Below are positions 20,816 to 32,782 of a stretch of DNA of 64,000 nt, in pieces; position 1 is the first letter of the stretch, and every line of letters begins with the position of its first letter. The DNA comes from Clusia tigrina (Eukaryota > Arthropoda > Insecta > Diptera > Clusiidae): assembly GCA_920105625.2 (NCBI GenBank), contig OV050030.1, positions 80,999,400-81,063,399 on the forward strand. The letters run 5' to 3'. The notes beneath the pieces are model-generated. The model was given only the letters and a program-made list of their open reading frames with translations. It did no database searches and was not told the origin of the DNA. The position numbers and the translations under genes were made by a program.

Positions 20816-23429
20816 TAGAGAAAGCATCAGACCCCCAATCGACAGCGGCAGTGACTGAGACGCTTACAGAGACGCTGACAGAGGCTGCGACGCCGACTGA
20901 GACGCCGACTGAGGCAGATAGGTGTAGATATAGGCATAGAGAAGGCAGCAGACCCCCAATCGACAGCTGCAGCGACTGAGACGCCTACAGAGACGCTGAC
21001 AGAGGCTGCGACGCCGACTGAGGCAGAGAGGGTTAGACATAGACATAGAGAAGACAGCAGACCCCCCAATCGATAGCGGTAACGACTGAGACGCCTACAG
21101 GGACTCTGATAGATGCTGCGACGTCGCCTGAGACGCCGACTGAGGCAGATAGGAGTAGATATAGGCATAGAGAATTCAGCAGATCCGCCAATCGACAGCG
21201 GCAGCGACTGAGACGCATTCAGAGAGGCTGACAGAGGCTGCGACGCCGACTGAGACGCCGACTGAGGCAGATAAGGGTAGATATAGGCATAGAGAAGGCA
21301 GCAGACACCCCAATCGACAGCGGCAGCGACTGAGAGGCCTACAGGGACGCTGACAGAGGTTGCGACGACAACTGAGACGCCGACTGAGGCAGATAAGGGT
21401 AGATATGGGCATAGAGAAGGCAGCAGACACCCCAATCGACAGCGGCAGCGGCTGAGAGGCCTACAGGGACGCTGACAGAGGCTGCGACGCCGACTGAGAC
21501 GCCGACTGAGGCAGATAGAGGTAGATATATGCAAAAAGAAGGCAGCAGACCCCCCAATCGATAGCGGCAGCGACTGAGACGCCTACAGAGACGCTGACAG
21601 AGGCTGCGACGCCGACAGAGGCTGCGAAGCCGACTGAAGCAGAGATGGTTAGGCATAGGCATAGCGAAGGCAGCAGGCAACCCAATCGACAGCGGCAACA
21701 ACTGAGACGCATACAGAGACGCTGATAGAGGCTGCGACGCCGACTGAGACGCCGACTGAGACGCCAACTGAGACGCCGACTGAGGCAGAGAGGAGTAGAT
21801 ATAGGCATAGAGAATGCAGCAGACCCCCAATCGACGGCGGCAGCGACTGAGACGCCTACAGAGACGCTGACAGAGGCTGCGACGCTGACAGATACTGCGA
21901 CGCCTTCTGAGACTCCGGCTGACGCAGAGTTGGGTAGACATAGGCATAGAGAAGCCAGAAGACACCCCAATCGACAGCGGCAACAAATGAGACGCCTACA
22001 GAGACGCTGACAGAGGCTGCGACGCTGACTGAGATGCCGACTGAGGCAGGTAGGGGTAGATATTGGCATAGAGAAGGCAGCAGACCCCCCCAACCGACAG
22101 CGGCAGCGACTGAGACGCCTACAGAGACGCTGACAGAGGCTGCAAAACCGACTGAGACGCCGACTGAGGCAGAGAGGAGTAGATATAGGCATAGAGAAGG
22201 CAGCAGACTTCCCAATCGACAGCGGCAGCGACTAAGGCGCCTACAGAGACGCTGAGAGAGGCTGCGACGCCGACTGAGGCAGATAGGGGTAGATATAGGC
22301 ATAGAGATGGCAGCAGACCCCCCAATCGACAGCGGCAGCGACTGAGACGCCTACAGAAACGCTGACAGAGGCTGCGACGCCGACAGAGGCTGCGACGCCG
22401 ACTGAAGCAGAGATGGTTAGGCATAGGCATAGCGAAGACAGCAGGCAACCCAATCGACAGCGGCAACAACTGAGACGCATACAGAGACGCTGATAGAGGC
22501 TGCGACGCCGACTGAGATGCCGACTGAGGCAGATAAGGGTAGACATTGGCATAGAGAAGGCAGCAGACTCCCCAATCGACAGCAGCAGCGACTGAGACGC
22601 CTACAGAGATGCTGACAGAGGCTGCGAAGCCGACTGTGACGCCGACTGAGGCGCGTAGGGGTAGATATAGGCATAGAGAAGGCAGCAGACCCACCAATCG
22701 ACAGCGGCAACAACTTAGACGCCTACAGAGACGCTGATAGAGGTGCGACGCCGACTGAGTTGCCGACTGAGGCAGATAGGGGTAGAAATTGGCATACAGA
22801 AGGCAGCAGACCCCCCAATCGACAGCAGCAGCGACTGAGACGCCTACAGACACGCTGACAGAGGCTGCGACGCCGACTGAGGCAGATAGGGGTAGATATT
22901 GGCATAGAGAATGCAGCAGGCCCCCAATCGACGGCGGCAGCGACTGAGACGCCTACAGAGACGCTGACAGAGGCTGCGACGCTGACAGATACTGCGACGC
23001 CGACTGAGACTCCGGCTGACGCAGAGTTGGGTAGACATAGGCATAGAGAAGCCAGAAGACAGCCCAATCGACAGCGGCAACAAATGAGACGTCTACAGAG
23101 ACGCTGACAGAGGCTGCGACGCTGACTGAGATGCCGACTGAGGCAGGTAGGGGTAGATATAGGCATAGAGAAGGCAGCAGAGCCCCCAATCGACAGCGGC
23201 AGCGACTGAGACGCCTACATAGACGCTGACAATGGCTGCGATGTCGACTGAGACGCCGACTGAGACGCCGACTGAGACGCCGACTGAGGCAGAGAGGAGT
23301 AGATATATGCATAGAGAAAGCAGCAGACCCCCCCAATCGACAGCGGCAGCGACTGAGACGCCTACAGAAACGCTGACAGAGGCTGCGACGCCGACAGAGG
23401 CTGCGAAGCCGACTGAAGCAGAGATGGTT

Positions 23430-26400
23430 AGGCATAGGCATAGCGAAGGCAGCAGGCAACCCAATCGACAGCGGCAACAACTGAGACGCATACAGAGACG
23501 CTGATAGAGGCTGCGACGCCGACTGAGATGCCGACTGAGGCAGATAAGGGTAGACATTGGCATAGAGAAGGCAGCAGATCCCCCCAATCGACAGCAGCAG
23601 CGACTGAGACGCTTACAGAGACGCTGACAGAGGCTGCGAAGCCGACTGTGACGCCGACTGAGGCGCGTAGGGGTAGATATAGGCATAGAGAAGGCAGCAG
23701 ACCCACCAATCGACAGCGGCAACAACTTAGACGCCTACAGAGACGCTGATAGAGGCTGCGACGCCGACTGAGTTGCCGACTGAGGCAGATAGGGGTAGAA
23801 ATTGGCATACAGAAGGCAGCAGACCCCCCCAATCGACAGCAGCAGCAACTGAGACGCCTACAGAGACGCTGACAGAGGCTGCGACGCCGACTGAGGCAGA
23901 TAGGGGCAGATATTGGCATAGAGAATGCAGCAGACCCCCAATCGACGGCGGCAGCGACTGAGACGGCTACAGAGACGCTGACAGAGACTGCGACGCTGAC
24001 AGATACTACGACGCCGACAGAGACTCCGGGTGAGGCAGAGTTGGGTAGACATAGGCATAGAGAAGCCAGAAGACACCCCAATCGACAGCGGCAACAAATG
24101 AGACACCTACAGAGACGCTGACAGAGGCTGCGACGCTGACTGAGATGCCGACTGAGGCAGGTAGGGGTAGATATAGGCATAGAGAAGGCAGCAGAGCCCC
24201 CCAATCGACAGCAGCAGCGACTGAGACGCCTACATAGCCGCTGACAATGGTTGCGATGCCGACTGAGACGCCGACTGAGACAGATACTGGTAGATATAGG
24301 CATAGAGACGGCATCAGACCCCCCAATCGACAGCGGCAGCGACTGAGACGCATTCAGAGACGCTGACAGAGGCTGCGACACCGACTGAGACGCCGACTGA
24401 GGCAGATAAGAGTATATATTGGCATAGAGAAGGCAGCAGACCCCCCAATCGACAGCGGCAGCGACTCAGACGCCTACAGAGACGCTGACAGATGCTGCGA
24501 CGCCGACTCAGATGCCGGCTGAGGCAGAGAGGGTTAGACATAGGCATAGAGAAGACAGCAGACCCCCCAATCGACAGCGGTAACGACTGAGACGCCTACA
24601 GGGACGCTGATAGATGCTGCGAGGCCGACTAAGGCGCCGACTGAGACGCCAACTGAGGCAGAGAGGAGTAGATATAGGCATAGAGAAGGCAGCAGATCCG
24701 CCAATCGATAGCGGCAGCGACTGAGACGCATCCAGAGAGGCTGACAGAGGCTGCGACGCCGACTGAGACGCCGACTGAGGCAGAGAGGAGTAGATATAGG
24801 CATAGAGAAGGCAGCAGACCCCCCAATCGACAGCAGCAGCGACTGAAACGCCTACAGAGACGCTGACAGAGGCTGCGACGCCGACTGAGGCAGATAGGGG
24901 TAGATATTGGCATAGAGAATGCAGCAGACCCCCAATCGACTGCGGCAGCGACTGAGAAGCCTACAGAGACGCTGACAGAGGCTGCGACGCTGACAGATAC
25001 TCCGACGCCGACTGAGACTCCGGCTGAGGCAGAGTTGGGTAGACATAGGCATAGAGAAGCTAGAAGACACCCCAATCGACAGCGGCAACAAATGAGACGC
25101 CTACAGAGACGCTGACAGAGGCTGCGACGCTGACTGAGATGCCGACTGAGGCAGGTAGGGGTAGATATAGGCATAGAGAAGGCAGCAGACACCCCAATCG
25201 ACAGCGGCAGCGACTGAGACGCATTCAGAGAGGCTGACAGAGGCTGCGACGCCGACTGAGACGCCGACTGAGACAGATAGGGGTAGATATATTGGCATAG
25301 AGAAGGCAGCAGACCCCCCAACTGACAGCGGCAGCTACTGAGACGCTGACAGAGGCTGCGACGCCTTCTGAGAGGCCGACTGAGGCAGATAAGGGTAGAT
25401 ATATTGGCATAGAGAAGGCAGAAGACCCCCCCAATCGACAGCGGCAGCGACTCAGACGCCTACAGAGACGCTGACAGATGCTGCGACGCCGACTGAGATG
25501 CCGGCTGAGGCAGAGAGGGCTAGATATAGGCATAGAGAAAGCATCAGACCACCCAAGCGACAGCGGCAGTGACTGAGACGCCTACAGAGACGCTGACAGA
25601 GGCTGCGACGCCGACTGAGACGCCGACTGAGGCAGATAGGGGTAGATATAGGCATAGAGAAGGCAGCAGACCCCCAATCGACAGCGGCAGCGACTGAGAC
25701 GCCTACAGAAACGCTGACAGAGGCTGCGACGCCGACAGAGGCTGCGAAGCCGACTGAAGCAGAGATGGTTAGGCATAGGCATAGCGAAGGCAGCAGGCAA
25801 CCCAATCGACAGCGGCAACAACTGAGACGCATACAGAGACGCTGATAGAGGCTGCGACGCCGACTGAGATGCCGACTGAGGCAGATAATGGTAGACATTG
25901 GCATAGAGAAGGCAGCAGATCCCCCCAATCGACAGCGGCAGCGACTGAGAGGCCTACAGGAACGCTGACAGAGGCTGCGACGCCGACTGAGACGCCGACT
26001 GAGGCAGAGAGGAGTAGATATAGGCATAGAGAAGGCAGCAGACCCCCCAATCGACAGCAGCAGCGACTGAGACGCCTACAGAGACGCTGACAGAGGCTGC
26101 GACGCCGACTGAGGCAGATAGGGGTAGATATTGGCATAGAGAATGCAGCAGACCCCCAATCGACGGCGGCAGCGACTGAGAAGCCTACAGAGACGCTGAC
26201 AGAGGCTGCGACGCTGACAGATACTGCGACGCCGACTGAGACTCCGGCTGAGGCAGAGTTGGGTAGACATAGGCATAGAGAAGCTATAAGACATCCCAAT
26301 CGACAGCGGCAACAAATGAGACGCCTACAGAGACGCTGACAGAGGCTGCGACGCCGACTGAGATGCCGACTGAGGCAGGTAGGGGTAGATATAGGCATAG

Positions 26401-29400
26401 AGAAGGCAGCAGACACCCCAATCGACAGCGGCAGCGACTGAGACGCATTCAGAGAGGCTGACAGAGGCTGCGACGCCGACTGAGACGCCGACTGAGACAG
26501 ATAGGGGTAGATATAGGCATAGAGAAGGCATCAGACACCCCAATCGACAGCGGCAGCGACTGGGACGCATTCAGAGACGCTGACAGAGGCTGCGACGCCG
26601 ACTGAGACGCCGACTGAGGCAGATAAGGGTAGATATATTGACATAGAGAAGGCAGCAGACCCCCCCAACTGACAGCGGCAGCGACTGAGACGCTGACAGA
26701 GGCTGCGACGCCTTCTGAGAGGCCGACTGAGGCAGATAAGGGTAGATATATTGGCATAGAGAAGGCAGAAGACCCCCCAATCGACAGCGGCAGCGACTCA
26801 GACGCCTACAGAGACGCTGACAGATGCTGCGACGCCGACTGAGATGCCGGCTGAGGCAGAGAGGGCTAGATATAGGCATAGAGAAAGCATCAGACCACCC
26901 AATCGACAGCGGCAGTGACTGAGACGCCTACAGAGACGCTGACAGAGGCTGCGACGCCGACTGAGACGCCGACTGAGGCAGATAGGGGTAGATATAGGCA
27001 TAGAGAATGCAGCAGACCCCCAATCGACAGCGGCAGCGACTGAGACGCCTACAGAAACGCTGACAGAGGCTGCGACGCCAACAGAGGTTGCGAAGCCGAC
27101 TGAAGCAGAGATGGTTAGGCATAGGCATAGCGAAGGCAGCAGGCAACCCAATCGACAGCGGCAACAACTGAGACGCATACAGAGACGCTGATAGAGGCTG
27201 CGACGCCGACTGAGTTGCCGACTGAGGCAGATAGGGGTAGAAATTGGCATACAGAAGGCAGCAGACCCCCCAATCGACAGCAGCAGCAACTGAGACGCCA
27301 ACAGAGACGCTGACAGAGGCTGCGACGCCGACTGAGGCAGATAGGGGCAGATATTCGTATAGAGAATGCAGCAGACCTCCAATCGACAGCGGCAACAAAT
27401 GAGACACCTACAGAGACGCTGACAGAGACTGCGACGCTGACAGATACTACGACGCCGACAGAGACTCCGGGTGAGGCAGAGTTGGGTAGACATAGGCATA
27501 GAGAAGCCAGAAGACACCCCAATCGACAGTGGCAACAAATGAGACACCTACAGAGACGCTGACAGAGGCTGCGACGCTGACTGAGATGCCGACTGAGGCA
27601 GGTAGGGGTAGATATAGGCATAGAGAAGGCAGCAGAGCCCCCCAATCGACAGCAGCAGCGACTGAGACGCCTACATAGCCGCTGAGAATGGTTGCGATGC
27701 CGACTGAGACGCCGACTGAGACAGATAGGGGTAGATATAGGCATAGAGACGGCATCAGACCCCCCAATCGACAGCGGCAGCGACTGAGACGCATTCAGAG
27801 ACGCTGACAGAGGCTGCGACACCGACTGAGACGCCGACTGAGGCAGATAAGAGTATATATTGGCATAGAGAAGGCAGCAGACCCCCCCAACCGACAACGG
27901 CAGCGACTGAGACGCTGACAGAGGCTGCGACGCCTTCTGAGAGGCCGACTGAGGCAGATAAGGGTAGATATATTGGCATAGAGAAGGAAGAAGACCCCCC
28001 AATCGACAGCGGCAACGACTGAGACGCCTACGGAGACGCTGACAGATGCTGCGAGGCCGACTAAGGCGCCGACTGAGACGCCAACTGAGGCAGAGAGGAG
28101 TAGATATAGGCATAGAGAAGGCAGCAGATCCGCCAATCGATAGCGGCAGCGACTGAGACGCATTCAGAGAGGCTGACAGAGGCTGCGACGCCGACTGAGA
28201 CGCCGACTGAGGCAGATAAGGGTAGATATAGGCATAGAGAAGGCAGCAGACACCCCAATCGACAGCGGCAGCCACTGAGAGGCCTACAGGGACGCTGACA
28301 GAGGTTGCGACGACAGCTGAGACGCCGACTGAGGCAGATAAGGGTAGATATGGGCATAGAGAAGGCTGCAGACACCCCAATCGACAGCGGCAGCGACTGA
28401 GAGGCCTACAGGAACGCTGACAGAGGCTGCGACGCCGACTGAGACGCCGACTGAGGCAGAGAGGAGTAGATATAGGCATAGAGAAGGCAGCAGACCCCCC
28501 AATCGACAGCAGCAGCGACTGAGACGCCTACAGAGACGCTGACAGAGGCTGCGACGCCGACTGAGGCAGATAGGGGTAGATATTGGCATAGAGAATGCAG
28601 CAGACCCCCAATCGACGGCGGCAGCGACTGAGAAGCCTACAGAGACGCTGACAGATTCTGCGACGCTGACAGATACTGCGACGCCGACTGAGACTCCGGC
28701 TGAAGCAGAGTTGGGTAGACATAGGCATAGAGAAGCTAGAAGACACCCCAATCGACAGCGGCAACAAATGAGACGCCTACAGAGACGCTGACAGAGGCTG
28801 CGACGCTGACTGAGATGCCGACTGAGGCAGGTAGGGGTAGATATAGGCATAGAGAAGGCAGCAGACACCCCAATCGACAGCGGCAGCGACTGAGACGCAT
28901 TCAGAGAGGCTGACAGAGGCTGCGACGCCGACTGAGACGCCGACTGAGACAGATAGGGGTAGATATAGGCATAGAGAAGGCATCAGACACCCCAATCGAC
29001 AGCGGCAGCGACTGAGACGCATTCAGAGACGCTGACAGAGGCTGCGACGCCGACTGAGACGACGACTGAGGCAGATAAGGGTAGATATATTGGCATAGAG
29101 AAGGCAGCAGACCCCCCCAACTGATAGCGGCAGCGACTGAGACGCTGACAGAGGCTGCGACGCCTTCTGAGAGGCCGACTGAGGCAGATAAGGGTAGATA
29201 TATTGGCATAGAGAAGGCAGAAGACCCCCCAATCGACAGCGGCAGCGACTCAGACGCCTACAGAGACGCTGACAGATGCTGCGACGCCGACTGAGATGCC
29301 GGCTGAGGCAGAGAGGGCTAGATATAGGCATAGAGAAAGCATCAGACCACCCAATCGACAGCGGCAGTGACTGAGACGCCTACAGAGACGCTGACAGAGG

Positions 29401-29737
29401 CTGCGACGCCGACTGAGACGCCGACTGAGGCAGATAGGGGTAGAAATAGGCATAGAGAAGGCAGCAGACCCCCAATCGACAGCGGCAGCGACTGAGACGC
29501 CTACAGAAACGCTGACAGAGGCTGCGACGCCGACAGAGGCTGCGACGCCGACAGAGGCTGCGAAGCCGACTGAAGCAGAGATGGTTAGGCATAGGCATAG
29601 CGAAGGCAGCAGGCAACCCAATCGACAGCGGCAACAACTGAGACGCATACAGAGACGCTGATAGAGGCTGCGACGCCGACTGAGATGCCGACTGAGGCAG
29701 ATAAGGGTAGACATTGGCATAGAGAAGGCAGCAGACC
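23430..29737 (-). repeat. larger higher-order repeats of about 1.22, 2.45 and 3.44 kb
   Basis: Blocks recur at fixed offsets: 26,076-27,180 against 28,528-29,630 (offset 2,452), 24,852-25,298 against 26,076-26,570 (offset about 1,224), and 24,006-24,547 against 27,447-28,015 (offset 3,441). Matching blocks share rare variants such as AGAGTTGGGTAGACATAGGC and GATACTGCGACGCC. This implies segmental duplication inside the array. Confidence 0.75.
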
Positions 29738-30024
29738 GCTGTAAGGTCTCCAGTGCTGTAGGGAGTAAGAAGAAAAATATTAATATCCTTCATGGCAATT
29801 ATACACGTTCTGATCTTACCTTGTGTCTGTGGAATCTCGAGACGATAACCATTCATCTCGAGTCGGTTTCCCTTACCTCTGACAAGCCAAGGCTCTTGAA
29901 CAAGGGCTACATCCACATCGTCCTCTGCGATGAACTTTACTAGATCGAGAGAGGCTGAGATCGAGTGATGCATATTAAAGTGCACCACTTCCAGCATCCT
30001 CTCCGTTGGCTTTTGTCCGGCCAT
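29738..30024 (-). pseudogene. R1/LOA-type ORF2, endonuclease N-terminus
   Basis: Starts with Met at 30,024. The translation includes LEVVHFNMHHSISASLDLV, DDVDVALVQEPWLVRGK and GKIRTCIIAMKDINIFLL, the N-terminal strand of the apurinic-like endonuclease that nicks target DNA in non-LTR elements (the N of HFNMHH and E of QEPW are the usual metal-site residues). After TPYSTGDLTAV the frame runs without interruption into satellite units for about 115 further codons. The rest of the endonuclease and the RT are missing here. Confidence 0.8.
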
Positions 30025-30540
30025 GCGGCACGCGAACCTTTAGTGAGCCAAACCCTAATCTAACGCAGTCGTCGCTCCTGAGTTTGGATAGCGACGTTTA
30101 GTCCATTGCGATCACTGCGTCATTTCCCACTCCATTTTTGCAGAGAGTCACGGAGATTTCCCGCCACTCTGCCGTATTTTTTGTCGTTCGATCAGCTTGA
30201 TTATGGACTCCTGCTCCGGAACAGGAGGTGGAATCCACATCGAAACCATCGGGCGGATCGGAAGCAGAGAGCGGGGTACCACTTCCAACCTAGCCCTCCG
30301 CCAGAGTGGATCAAGGCCGTTAACTGCACGCGTTAAGAAGTCCAGAGACTTGTTGTTACAACCAATGACCTTGACACCCTTCTGCCAGCCAGCCCCAACG
30401 AACTGTAGCTCCCCGCCGTCAGCCCCCAATATTTCCGATATCAGTCCTGCCTCTACAAGTATCTATTTCTCCGACGTTATAAAGAACCAATCAGCTTTGG
30501 CTTTGACGGCGCCTTTACGCGGTGACCTGTGACTTTGTCC
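30025..30540 (-). pseudogene. R1/LOA-type ORF1 C-terminal part (DUF4780-like)
   Basis: The minus-strand frame 30,148-30,429 includes VIGCNNKSLDFLTRAVNGL, LEVVPRSLLPIRPMVSMWIP and PVPEQESIIKLIERQ, matching the nucleic-acid-binding ORF1 domain listed as DUF4780 in insect non-LTR elements. Downstream, a broken frame ends FGSLKVRVPHGRTKANGED, overlapping the start of ORF2 as is usual in this group. It lies directly upstream of the endonuclease at 30,024, so both belong to one element. Confidence 0.65.
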
Positions 30541-30639
30541 CTTTTAGGTGGTAAACAATGAGAGCGGTTTCACCTGGATGAAACTGGAGATTATTTACCT
30601 CTTCAGCAGTTAGGCTCTCCCAAGGTTGTACACTGCAAC

Positions 30640-30960
30640 ATTTCGGGGAAATGATCACATCGCTAATAGAAGAAACGAACTGCAAACACCCCGTAATCAT
30701 TGCCGGTGACTTAAACGCGTGGTTTTGTATATACTCGGTGTCCACACATATACTAGAAGCTGCGTAGTCGAAGAATGTTTCGCGCTTCTTGAATTAGTAC
30801 TGTTGAATGTGCCAGACATTACACATTTGACAATGGCACAGTAAGGTCCATCAATGATTTACCCTTTACGGACGGCACAACTGCCAGCCGAATTATCGGG
30901 AAGGTAAGTAATGTATTCGCATGGAAACGGCAGAGGCTAGTCTGAAAAGCCACAGGACCA
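30640..30960 (+). pseudogene. R1/LOA-type endonuclease remnant
   Basis: The frame includes MITSLIEETNCKHPVIIAGD followed by LNAWFCIYSVST, matching the central endonuclease motif (usual form I-I-A-G-D-x-N-A-W). Stops and frameshifts follow, with ITHLT-type and IDDLPFTDGTT-like pieces before 30,900. The C-terminal SDH motif is not found. Confidence 0.65.
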
Positions 30961-30976
30961 AGCTTCCTCCTACCGC

Positions 30977-31706
30977 ATGCTTTTTATGCTGAATATAGTG
31001 GGAAAGATCCTCGAACGTATCGTCTGTGACAGACTGCAGGAGACATTTGAGAGCTCAGGAGGGCTCTCTGACCGACAATTTGGCTTTCGGAACGGGAGGT
31101 CTACAGTCGATTCGATCAAAGCGGTAGTAAGCATTGCTCGGGATGCAACTAATGGTACTAAATGGCAGAGTGGCGCCAAATTGAACTGCGCCGTGGTCAC
31201 TCTGGATTTCAAGAATGCCGTCAATTCTGCGAATTGGAGATATATAATGCAGGCTCTGGATATTTTTGGAGTACCAACATACTTGCGGAGCATAATCAGT
31301 GGCTACTTCAGCAACAGGGTGCTGCTGTACGAGGCAGAATTGGGAGTAAAGGGTTCCTCAAGGATATGTACTAGGGCCCATGCTGTGGAAAGATATATAC
31401 AATGGTATCCTGGAGCTGAATGTGGCTGAAGTCGTGACGATTATTGGTTATGCTGATGACATTGCACTGGTAGAGTTGGCGAAACATATTGAGAATTTGC
31501 AATTTGTGAGAAACGATGCGATCACAAGGGCGCATAGTTGGTTCCAATCAGCGTTCCTGGAACTTGCTGCACAAAAGACTGAGGTTGTCATGCTAAGCAC
31601 GCGGAAAGTGCGAGAGACGGTGGTGGAGGTCGTTAATCATCGAATTAAATTGCAGCCAAACATTAAGTATCTTGGAGTTAGCATCGACGCGAGACTTTGG
31701 TCTTAG
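30977..31706 (+). pseudogene. R1/LOA-type reverse transcriptase
   Basis: The first frame has LNIVGKILERIVCDRLQ, GGLSDRQFGFRNGRSTVDSI and CAVVTLDFKNAVNSANW, giving RT blocks 1-4 with the first catalytic Asp (LDFKNA). A frameshift near 31,380, where the VPQGS block has decayed, leads to a second frame with VVTIIGYADDIALVELAK, the catalytic YADD box, followed by thumb-like sequence and KYLGVSIDARL. It stops at 31,706. RT copies the element RNA at the nicked target; this copy is broken by the frameshift. Confidence 0.85.
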
Positions 31707-32470
31707 GAGCACTTAGCAGTGGTCAGCAAAATAGGCGCTAAAATCCAAGGCGCACTTGCGCGGATCCTGTTGAACATTGGAGGTCCATGTGAGGGAAAAA
31801 GGTAACTCCTGGCGACGGCAACTGGTTCCGTGATGCTCTATGCAGCACCTATCTTGGCAGGAGTTGAAATGACGCATCTCAGAAATGCTTGCGCAAGGCA
31901 ACTTTTAAGTGCGCTTAGACTCAACCGCGTCTACCTAACGGTGTCCGACGACACAATTTCCGTTTTTGCCTCAAAAATTTCCCTGCATCTACGAGCGTTG
32001 AAGTTGTAGAGACTATAAAACCGACAGGGGAAAGACCTTCAGTCGAACGAAGTCTACAGGAGCGACGGCGATGCACTTAAGAGTGGCGAGAAGGGACGAT
32101 GGACATTCCAGCCCATTCCCAGTTTGCCCCAATGTGTGATCAGGAAGAACGGTAGTCTCAACTACTATATGACACAGATATTCAGCTGTTATGGATGCTT
32201 CAAACGAGTATTTCTTCCGCTTTAAAATATCAGAAGACCCCTACTGCCCAAAATGCACGAAGAATTTGAGAGTACCAGGCACGTGATGCTTTACTGCTCA
32301 CACTTCATGACCTGGAAAGAGTTGCACACCACCAACCACCGCAAACATATTGGATGCAATGCTGGAGTCCCCTGTTAAATGAAACGCGGTGCCGACCTTC
32401 GCTGAACGAGTAATAATGGCGCTACGCAAGGAGGAGCGCTAACGACAACTACCAAAGCGTCAACAGCAGC
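31707..32470 (+). pseudogene. R1/LOA-type ORF2 C-terminal region
   Basis: Scattered frames continue the ORF2: ATGSVMLYAAPILAGVEM, AARQLLSALRLNRVYLTVSDD-like sequence, WTFQPIPSLPQCV, LNYYMTQIFSCYGCFKR and RHVMLYCSHFMTWKEL (the H...C knuckle region), ending with ANILDAMLESPVK and IMALRKEER. The pattern parallels the minus-strand 3' end at 12,262-12,698. Several stops are present. Confidence 0.6.
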
Positions 32471-32750
32471 TAGCAAATTTAGCAGAAATTTTTCAAAGAA
32501 GCGGCAACCAGCATCTGACTTGATATAGACTGACAAATGCAGACGATTAAACAAAAATGCTCATGACAGCCGGCCGGCGTAATAACATTTGTGGTCCCGA
32601 GAGGGTTCGCCGCCAATACCGTGAGGAGGTTTTCGTGGGATGAAGTCACACACTGACTAATTGACTTAAAGCTCTCCCCCTCGATAAAAAACACACCCAA
32701 ACACTCGAGTTATGTGAGTCGCAATCAGTAACTCCAAAAAAAATAACAAC
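32471..32750 (+). other. 3' UTR and A-rich tail of the plus-strand R1/LOA element
   Basis: Non-coding sequence ending in CCAAAAAAAATAACAACAAG at about 32,732-32,751. Next to it, minus-strand Jockey RT begins, so this tail marks the insertion or truncation boundary. Confidence 0.5.
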
Positions 32751-32782
32751 AAGATTATTCTAATGAACTTTATTAGTATTTT

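Larger units (their letters stand above)
12699..29737. repeat. 17-kb satellite array, unit about 120 bp, about 140 copies
   Basis: Each unit has three blocks: about 40 bases of unique sequence (TCTGCTGCCTTCTCTATGCC then TATATCTACCCCTATCTGCC), one to three 12-mers (TCAGTCGGCGTC), and a block that includes GCAGCCTCTGTCAGCGTCTC and GCCGCTGTCGATTGGGG. A typical unit counts to about 122 bases, 61 percent G+C and ten CpGs, against AT-rich flanks. Spacing of the TCTGCTGC landmark is mostly 114-127 bases, sometimes 141, because 12-mers and 18-mers vary in number. Units read in the plus sense from 12,699 to 14,724 and in the minus sense from 14,729 to 29,737. Long open frames arise from composition and are not gene evidence. 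No known satellite family is recognised. Confidence 0.95.
14729..29737 (-). repeat. satellite array, minus-sense arm
   Basis: About 124 units in uniform orientation, with higher-order structure described in separate entries. The array ends at about 29,737 inside CAGACC, immediately beside retrotransposon endonuclease sequence. Confidence 0.9.
30546..32750 (+). mobile_element. R1/LOA-type non-LTR element, plus strand, 5'-truncated
   Basis: Endonuclease remnant (about 30,546-30,960), RT (30,977-31,706), C-terminal region (to about 32,410), 3' UTR and an A-rich tail (about 32,735-32,750). It is head-to-head with the minus-strand element at 30,540 and its tail abuts the Jockey RT at about 32,750. 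Confidence 0.75.

Noticed and set aside
12713..29380. Dozens of long open frames (up to 454 codons) with Ser/Val/Ala/Leu-rich or Arg/Cys-rich repeats in the satellite, on both strands
   Set aside because: They follow from a stop-poor repeat. Higher-order periods of 478 and 2,452 bases are not multiples of three, all frames are open in turn, and starts and stops fall at random units. No domain or gene context supports them as proteins.
12699..29737. CRISPR-like or other prokaryotic repeat array
   Set aside because: Units are contiguous without spacers, and the surrounding DNA is an insect TE landscape.
12699..29737. rDNA spacer or telomeric repeat
   Set aside because: R1 elements made rDNA worth checking, but no 28S or 18S sequence was recognised and the unit does not resemble short telomeric repeats. 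Some fly telomeres are built of Jockey-like elements, but the Jockey copy here is a single broken one.
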